In this document: piece after piece, positions 8,751-9,934 of the stretch
How the letters are laid out: each line of letters starts with the position of its first letter
How positions within the stretch are numbered: the stretch's first letter is position 1
From: an uncultured Polymorphobacter sp.
GTDB lineage: Bacteria > Pseudomonadota > Alphaproteobacteria > Sphingomonadales > Sphingomonadaceae
DNA: 9,934 bases
Assembly: GCA_937894055.1 (NCBI GenBank)
Contig: CALDHQ010000300.1
Location: forward strand, 1-9,934
Direction of reading: 5' to 3'
Notes under the pieces: model-generated
Told to the model about the DNA's origin: nothing
The model's database searches: none
The model's input: the letters and a program-made list of their open reading frames with translations, nothing else
Position numbers and translations under genes: made by a program

Positions 8751-9707
8751 TTGCTGCGGGCCATAGACATCGGCCATCACCCGGTCCAGCAGGCGCACCC
8801 GCTGGGTCACGCCGGACTCAATTTTCTGCCAACTGGCGGATGAAATGATGAGCGGAAACAAACCCAAGGACCAGGGGCGCTGGGGCCCTTCTTCGTCGGC
8901 ATACACGTTGTACGTGACGCCGTTGTCGCGCACCTGGAAGGTAAAGACGGCCGTCGTGGCATCCGCCTGCGGCGTGAACACCAGCTTGGTCAGGTCGGCC
9001 AGCGCGATCTCCTGCCCCGTTGTCACCGCCACGCCATTGAGCGTCAGGGTGCCGGTTCCGACAGCCGGCAGAGTCGTGATCTTGACCGATGACAGCGTAT
9101 TGGATGCCGGGCTGTCGGTCGTGTCGCCAAAGCCGAAGTCCGCCGCCTTGCCGAGGAACGCCGGGCCCTGCACGACCGACGCGGCGAGCGCCTGCTGCGG
9201 ATTTTGGCAATCGAGTTCGGGTTCGACGCCGAGCAGCAGATAGGCTTTCAGCGGCGCTTCGATCATCTGTTTTGCGTTGATGCCGCTGGTCTTGCCGGTC
9301 TTCACCTTTTCGCCGATCGAGCGGAGATTGCCCCAGTAGGAGCCGATTCCGCCGCCGCGCGACGCCAGCCACACGTTCTCGTTCCACAGCCCGACGATGC
9401 CCTCGAGGCTGTCATTCGCCTCGTTGAGGAAGCACGAGATCGGCAGGCCGCGGCTGGTGCCCCCGTTGCTGAGCACGGGCGTGGCCGGCATGAACCAGAG
9501 CTTGCTGATATACTCATACAGGCGCTGGGAATGGGCGGCATCATCGCCATAGGCGGATGCGACGCGGGCAAAGAGATCCTGGTAGCTTTCCCCCGGCAGG
9601 AGGTAGCGGTCATCCAGCGTTGCGCGACCAAAATCAGTCAGCATGGAATCGCGGCTGCGATCCACCTGCACCTGGTGGTGCCCCTGAAGCTGTACGGCGT
9701 CGAACAC
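7944..9707 (-). CDS. Chimeric 587-codon open frame made of pieces of five different genes
   Basis: A single uninterrupted frame from a GTG at 9707 with a good GAGGGGG ribosome binding site (9715-9721). Its residues fall into blocks that belong to unrelated families: 1-142 NrdA N-terminus, about 143-176 NuoG-like, 177-186 not assigned, about 187-263 Ig/cadherin-like repeat, about 264-324 circularly permuted ATP-grasp N-terminus, and about 320-587 the C-terminal part of a sigma-54 activator. None of these is complete and no known protein has this order. As a protein it would lack the NrdA active site, the ATP-grasp catalytic part and the Walker A of the activator. I regard it as most likely a chimeric assembly; the pieces are listed separately below. 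Confidence 0.85.
   Translation of the reverse strand: MFDAVQLQGHHQVQVDRSRDSMLTDFGRATLDDRYLLPGESYQDLFARVASAYGDDAAHSQRLYEYISKLWFMPATPVLSNGGTSRGLPISCFLNEANDSLEGIVGLWNENVWLASRGGGIGSYWGNLRSIGEKVKTGKTSGINAKQMIEAPLKAYLLLGVEPELDCQNPQQALAASVVQGPAFLGKAADFGFGDTTDSPASNTLSSVKITTLPAVGTGTLTLNGVAVTTGQEIALADLTKLVFTPQADATTAVFTFQVRDNGVTYNVYADEEGPQRPWSLGLFPLIISSASWQKIESGVTQRVRLLDRVMADVYGPQQLLARGLHEASDRRDGAFVAINCAAIPENLLESELFGHEKGAFTGAVKTTEGKIEMAAGGTLFLDEVGDIPLPLQVKLLRFLQERVIERIGGRRPIPVDVRIICATHQNLEAMITAGSFREDLYYRLAEIVVRIPSLSERQGDAELLAHHFLSKFAREHRRQIKGFTPAALAKIADWPWPGNVRELENRIKRAVIMAEGSRLTPDDLDLGSGDEESTSLNLKRVREIAERRAIEQAIARSEGNISLTAKLLGISRPTLYYMLKDHGLEA
8736..8924 (-). pseudogene. Fragment of a circularly permuted ATP-grasp protein (DUF404/DUF407 family)
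   Basis: Residues about 262-324 ([54 protein letters not shown]) match the N-terminal region of the circularly permuted ATP-grasp type 2 family, where this is followed by LLARGLLPPALV. The wording looks betaproteobacterial (Burkholderiales-like) to me. Bases here are noticeably less GC-biased at third positions (AAAATTGAG, TTGGGTTTGTTT) than in the neighbouring sphingomonad-type genes. The fragment breaks off at LLARG, the very word shared with the activator. Confidence 0.72.
8918..9149 (-). pseudogene. Ig/cadherin-like repeat unit from a large surface protein
   Basis: Residues about 187-263 ([57 protein letters not shown]) form one repeat of the cadherin-like or Ig-like type found in tandem in giant secreted adhesins and calcium-binding surface proteins. 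Only one unit is present, without signal or secretion sequences. The ten residues just before it ([10 protein letters not shown]) could not be assigned. Confidence 0.65.
9180..9281 (-). pseudogene. Short NuoG-like fragment (NADH dehydrogenase I subunit G)
   Basis: Residues about 143-176 ([34 protein letters not shown]) look like the internal segment of betaproteobacterial-type NuoG, where a similar LNAKQM...KAYLLL...EPELDCANP...ALAAL run occurs. The match is from memory over about 34 residues only. There is no functional unit here. Confidence 0.5.
9282..9707 (-). pseudogene. nrdA: N-terminal part of ribonucleoside-diphosphate reductase alpha subunit
   Basis: Residues 1-142 match the start of class I ribonucleotide reductase large subunit: [75 protein letters not shown] and [19 protein letters not shown]. 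Cys92 in ISCFLNE corresponds to the first redox-active cysteine of the family. The catalytic cysteine/glutamate centre, the second redox cysteine and the radical-transfer tyrosines all lie in the missing part. The start is GTG at 9707 with GAGGGGG 7 nt upstream. An NrdR-box-like site upstream suggests that this end is the true nrdA start region. Break point is after GKTSG. Confidence 0.85.
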
Positions 9708-9763
9708 GATACTTCCCCCTCAATTCCCCGGTCGCGATACATGCCCGAAACACGCGCGCCCGG

Positions 9764-9779
9764 CAACTAGATATAGACG
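9764..9779 (-). promoter_or_regulatory. NrdR-box-like operator upstream of nrdA
   Basis: On the minus strand the core CTATATCTAGT fits the NrdR consensus (acaCwAtATaTwGtgt) at nearly all core positions. It lies 56 bases before the NrdA start, where NrdR, the repressor of ribonucleotide reductase genes, would be expected to bind. NrdR sites usually come in pairs about three helical turns apart; I could not find a second one. Confidence 0.55.
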
Positions 9780-9792
9780 AGGCTGCCGCGCT

Positions 9793-9925
9793 GAACACCA
9801 GATGAGGTAGGTCCGGAGCCGGACCGCTGGACTCGGAAAGTCCAGCATCTCCGCCGATGTTCCTGGTGCGTTCATATTGGGGCCTGCCACAAAGCTGGCA
9901 AGGGGTGTGTCATGACAGTCACACC
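9793..9925. other. Strongly structured element with a possible three-way junction, class unknown
   Basis: Several hairpins follow one another, given as + strand: a perfect 8-bp stem GCTGGACT-CGGAA-AGTCCAGC (9826-9846); GGTCCG-GAGC-CGGACC (9810-9825); AGATG (9800-9804) with CATCT (9846-9850), enclosing both; and CACC (9796-9799) with GGTG (9865-9868) outside, together a three-way junction. Then come TGCCA/TGGCA (9885-9900) and GGTGTG/CACACC (9904-9925). It could be a leader RNA of a gene beginning at 9912 (+), a leader on the nrdA side, or a DNA site. I do not recognise a known riboswitch or ribozyme class, and the strand cannot be fixed. Confidence 0.5.
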
Positions 9926-9934
9926 ATGGAGGGG

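Noticed and set aside
7944..9707. A natural multi-domain RNR/ATP-grasp/sigma-54 fusion enzyme
   Set aside because: All catalytic centres are missing and each block is cut mid-domain; this argues for a chimera, not a new fusion protein.
9708..9934. Cobalamin riboswitch or hammerhead ribozyme near nrdA
   Set aside because: Neither strand shows the B12-box words or the CUGAUGA/GAAA core of a hammerhead.
9912..9934. Start of a + strand gene (MTVTPWRG...)
   Set aside because: Only eight codons before the window ends and no clear ribosome binding site, so it is noted but not annotated.

Overview
The window is GC-rich, densely packed bacterial DNA that reads like a sphingomonad (Alphaproteobacteria, Sphingomonadales). 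Protein character supports this: a cysteine-poor HemB, NrdA of the type I associate with sphingomonads, a PEP-CTERM-type response regulator and alphaproteobacterial gene styles. This is judged from remembered family features, not a database search.

Layout. 1-961 (-): 5' two thirds of a wax ester synthase/diacylglycerol acyltransferase. 1078-1299 (-): a 73-aa DUF2188-like protein. 1400-6417 (+): a tight run of six genes: a NylB/class C beta-lactamase-fold hydrolase, hemB (porphobilinogen synthase), argC, two tandem RimJ/RimL-type GNAT acetyltransferases and a gamma-class carbonic anhydrase-like protein. hemB/argC/GNAT/GNAT are joined by 4-nt start/stop overlaps. An 86-bp inverted-repeat element (5805-5890) sits between GNAT-2 and the carbonic anhydrase; it forms the C-terminus of the first and carries the Shine-Dalgarno of the second.

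6414-7768 (+): a compact phage-type lysis cassette with its own promoter: GH24 endolysin, a small membrane protein in the holin position, an Rz-like inner-membrane spanin and an Rz1-like outer-membrane lipoprotein that starts inside the Rz gene in another frame. No capsid, tail or terminase genes are visible. A long hairpin covers both the ribosome binding site and start codon of the endolysin, and the predicted transcription start lies inside its 5' arm, as in the phage T4 lysozyme gene. 7790-7866 (-): tRNA-Pro(GGG).

7944-9707 (-): one open frame of 587 codons that is not a normal gene. Read from its N-terminus it joins the NrdA N-terminus, a NuoG-like piece, an Ig/cadherin-like adhesin repeat, the N-terminal part of a circularly permuted ATP-grasp protein, and the C-terminal part of a PrsR-type sigma-54 activator lacking its receiver domain and Walker A. 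At least one junction lies on a word that both partners would share. The middle pieces look betaproteobacterial. The simplest reading is a chimeric assembly whose joins stayed in frame; a real mosaic is the less likely alternative. 9708-9934 holds an NrdR-box-like site for nrdA and a strongly structured element of unknown class.
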